From Paraburkholderia tagetis (GTDB lineage: Bacteria; Pseudomonadota; Gammaproteobacteria; Burkholderiales; Burkholderiaceae), in contig NZ_JAKLJA010000007.1 of the NCBI RefSeq assembly GCF_022213065.1, forward strand, positions 1 to 64,000: DNA of 64,000 nt. The letters are read 5' to 3'. The position numbers were made by a program, and so were the translations under genes. The notes under the pieces are model-generated. The model was not told the DNA's origin. It saw nothing but the letters and a program-made list of their open reading frames with translations, and made no database searches. Shown one piece after another: positions 62,730 to 64,000 of this stretch; the stretch's first letter is position 1, and each line of letters starts with the position of its first letter.

Positions 62730-63860
62730 ATGGTGATGCATCGTCGGCGGCCGCCGCGCGTGGGGCTCGTGCTGGGCGGCGGGGCTGCGCGCGGCTGGGC
62801 TCATATCGGCGCGATACGTGCGCTCGAGGAGGCGGGCATCAAGCCCGACGTGGTGTGCGGCACCTCCATCGGGGCGCTCGTGGGCGCCGTCTACGCGAAC
62901 GGCGATCTGGACTGGCTCGAGGAATGGGTCGGCAAGCTCACCTGGCAGACGGTGGTGCGCCTGCTCGACTTGCGCTTTTCCGGCGGGCTGCTGGGTGGGC
63001 GCAAGGTGATCGACCTGTTTGCGAAGCAGTTCGACGGGCGCACGATCGACGAGCTGGCAATGCCGTTTACGGCGGTGGCCACCGAGCTCGACACGGGCCG
63101 CGAAGTCTGGCTGCGTGACGGCGGCGTGGTGGACGCGGTGCGCGCGTCCATCGCGATTCCCGGTCTTTTCACGCCGATCTGGCACGATGGCGTGTGGCTC
63201 GTGGACGGCGGGCTCAGCAACCCGGTGCCGGTCTCGGCGGCGCGTGCGATGCGTGCCGACATGGTGATCGCCATCGACCTCAATCACGACATTCTCAATG
63301 GCCGCGACCTGGGCGGCATGCTAGATACCTTGCCGCGCGAAACGCCGGTCGAGGGAGCGGGCGCCGGTGCGCCGGCGATGAGGGGCGCGGAGCCGGAATT
63401 GCCGCTCGATGCGCTGTCAGGCGCGCAGTCGGAGGCACGGTCGGACGCGCAGTCGGAGGCGCAGTCGGACGCGCCAGCCGGCTCGCTGCCCGATGCGCCC
63501 CCCGGTGCACACGTCGCGGAGCCCCCGTTGCTGCTGCGCCGCAACGGCAAGCCGTTTCCGAACTGGTTGCAGCCTTCGGGGCCAGACGTACTGGGCGGCG
63601 GCCCGGACGTGCGTGTCGCGCCGCCGCCCAGTGCGCGCGTGCCTTCGTTGTTGAATTCGATTGCCCAGAGCATCGACATCATGCAGGTGCGCATCACGCG
63701 TAGCCGGCTGGCGGGCGAGCCCGCCGACGTGCTGATCCAGCCGCGTCTGGGCGGCATGGGAATCTTCGACTTTCATCGCGCTGCGCCGGCGATCGCGGAA
63801 GGGCGCGCGGCCGTGCAGTACATGCTGCCCGCGATCAAGGCGCAGTTGGGGATGGAGTAG
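62730..63860 (+). CDS. patatin-like phospholipase with low-complexity insertion
   Basis: A 376-residue lipid acyl hydrolase of the RssA/NTE-like patatin family. The oxyanion loop GGGAARGWAHIG (about 14-25), the nucleophile Ser in CGTSIGALVG (about 47-56) and Asp in VDGGLSNPVP (about 160) are present. An insertion at about 215-260 (AQSEARSDAQSEAQSDA) is caused by 12-bp repeats. ATG 62730 has GGGAGG five bases before; ATG 62736 is the alternative. It may act on membrane lipids, but no substrate is known. Confidence 0.9.
   Translation: MVMHRRRPPRVGLVLGGGAARGWAHIGAIRALEEAGIKPDVVCGTSIGALVGAVYANGDLDWLEEWVGKLTWQTVVRLLDLRFSGGLLGGRKVIDLFAKQFDGRTIDELAMPFTAVATELDTGREVWLRDGGVVDAVRASIAIPGLFTPIWHDGVWLVDGGLSNPVPVSAARAMRADMVIAIDLNHDILNGRDLGGMLDTLPRETPVEGAGAGAPAMRGAEPELPLDALSGAQSEARSDAQSEAQSDAPAGSLPDAPPGAHVAEPPLLLRRNGKPFPNWLQPSGPDVLGGGPDVRVAPPPSARVPSLLNSIAQSIDIMQVRITRSRLAGEPADVLIQPRLGGMGIFDFHRAAPAIAEGRAAVQYMLPAIKAQLGME
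63418..63480. repeat. 12-bp repeat array inside the patatin gene
   Basis: Four to five copies of a 12-bp unit like GCGCAGTCGGAG / GCGCAGTCGGAC, in frame, encode AQSE/AQSD. This is the same kind of expansion as in the IclR gene. Confidence 0.85.
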
Positions 63861-63950
63861 GCAGGCTGCCGCGCGCGCGGCGTCGATTGGGGGAGCCAGG
63901 TGCCTGAAGGTGCGTGAAGGTCGCCCGAAGGTGCCCGGAAGCCCCTCGCG
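63861..63950. repeat. short GAAGGTGC repeats after patatin gene
   Basis: 63900-63945 contains three copies of GTG(C)GTGAAGG/CCGAAGGTGC. Non-coding, between convergent genes. Confidence 0.5.
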
Positions 63951-64000
63951 TCAAAGATTCAGGATGCCGGCGATGGCGAATTTCGCCGCGCTCAGTTCTT
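63951..64000 (-). CDS. 3' end of an unidentified minus-strand gene (partial)
   Basis: On the minus strand the last 15 codons before a TGA stop at 63951-63953 read ELSAAKFAIAGILNL, a plausible C-terminus with good codon bias. The gene continues past the window edge. No family can be assigned. Confidence 0.4.
   Translation of the reverse strand, partial: ELSAAKFAIAGILNL

Noticed and set aside
1..64000. tRNA, rRNA or replication origin
   Set aside because: No tRNA cloverleaf, rRNA segment, or DnaA-box cluster was noticed by eye; a dedicated scan would be needed to exclude small ones.

Overview
The window looks like chromosomal or chromid DNA from a Paraburkholderia/Burkholderia-type betaproteobacterium. 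It is GC-rich and densely coded with high third-position GC. It carries family markers typical of that group: a Gram-negative trimeric porin, a DUF3331 protein, CYP116-like fused P450, hpnIJKL hopanoid genes and a split hut locus. The genus is inferred from gene content only; no rRNA or tRNA gene was seen.

Layout. 0-7 kb: a repeat fragment, an APC-family permease, a porin and a lutABC lactate-oxidation operon with a small trailing gene. 7-9 kb: an NYN-LOTUS protein on the minus strand. 9-30 kb: a long catabolic region. It starts with an IclR regulator divergent from a self-sufficient P450-reductase-ferredoxin fusion, followed by an acyl-CoA synthetase and an acyl-CoA dehydrogenase. A ~560-bp giant inverted repeat follows. 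Then a LysR regulator stands divergent from a ten-gene, mostly overlapping CoA-thioester operon: SDR, CoA-transferase-like, thiolase, PaaK-like ligase, lipoate-ligase-like, crotonase, MaoC hydratase, citryl-CoA-lyase-like, FAS1/HTD2-like dehydratase and MmgE/PrpD-like. A ferritin-like diiron protein converges on its end. This operon matches no named pathway I can recall and is my best candidate for an undescribed system.

30-41 kb: divergent argO/argP, a lower-GC stretch with a DUF3331 gene, an MFS transporter coupled to a PRC-barrel lipoprotein, an NCS2 purine permease with a hairpin in its leader, and an ArsR-SRPBCC-DUF899 operon. In that operon a palindrome spans the ArsR start, and ~250 bp of low-complexity DNA is open in two frames. 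41-48 kb: a LysR gene, hutH-hutC with two inverted HutC-type operator sites, a DNA-binding-like protein, LysR divergent from a type Ic aspartate-aminotransferase-like gene, and an AraC remnant. 48-56 kb: a DUF3857/transglutaminase protein, pdxY, glgC-glgA and a luciferase-like monooxygenase. 57-64 kb: the hopanoid side-chain operon hpnI-J-K-L, a BamE-like lipoprotein, a patatin-like protein, and the 3' end of an unidentified minus-strand gene.

A recurring oddity is short tandem duplications (9-12 bp units), both between genes and in frame inside genes (IclR, patatin, GlgA, MmgE/PrpD tail and others). Together with low-complexity insertions in LysR and ArsR/SRPBCC proteins, they suggest a genome prone to small expansions. 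Coordinates use the start codons I judge best; alternatives are given in the entries.
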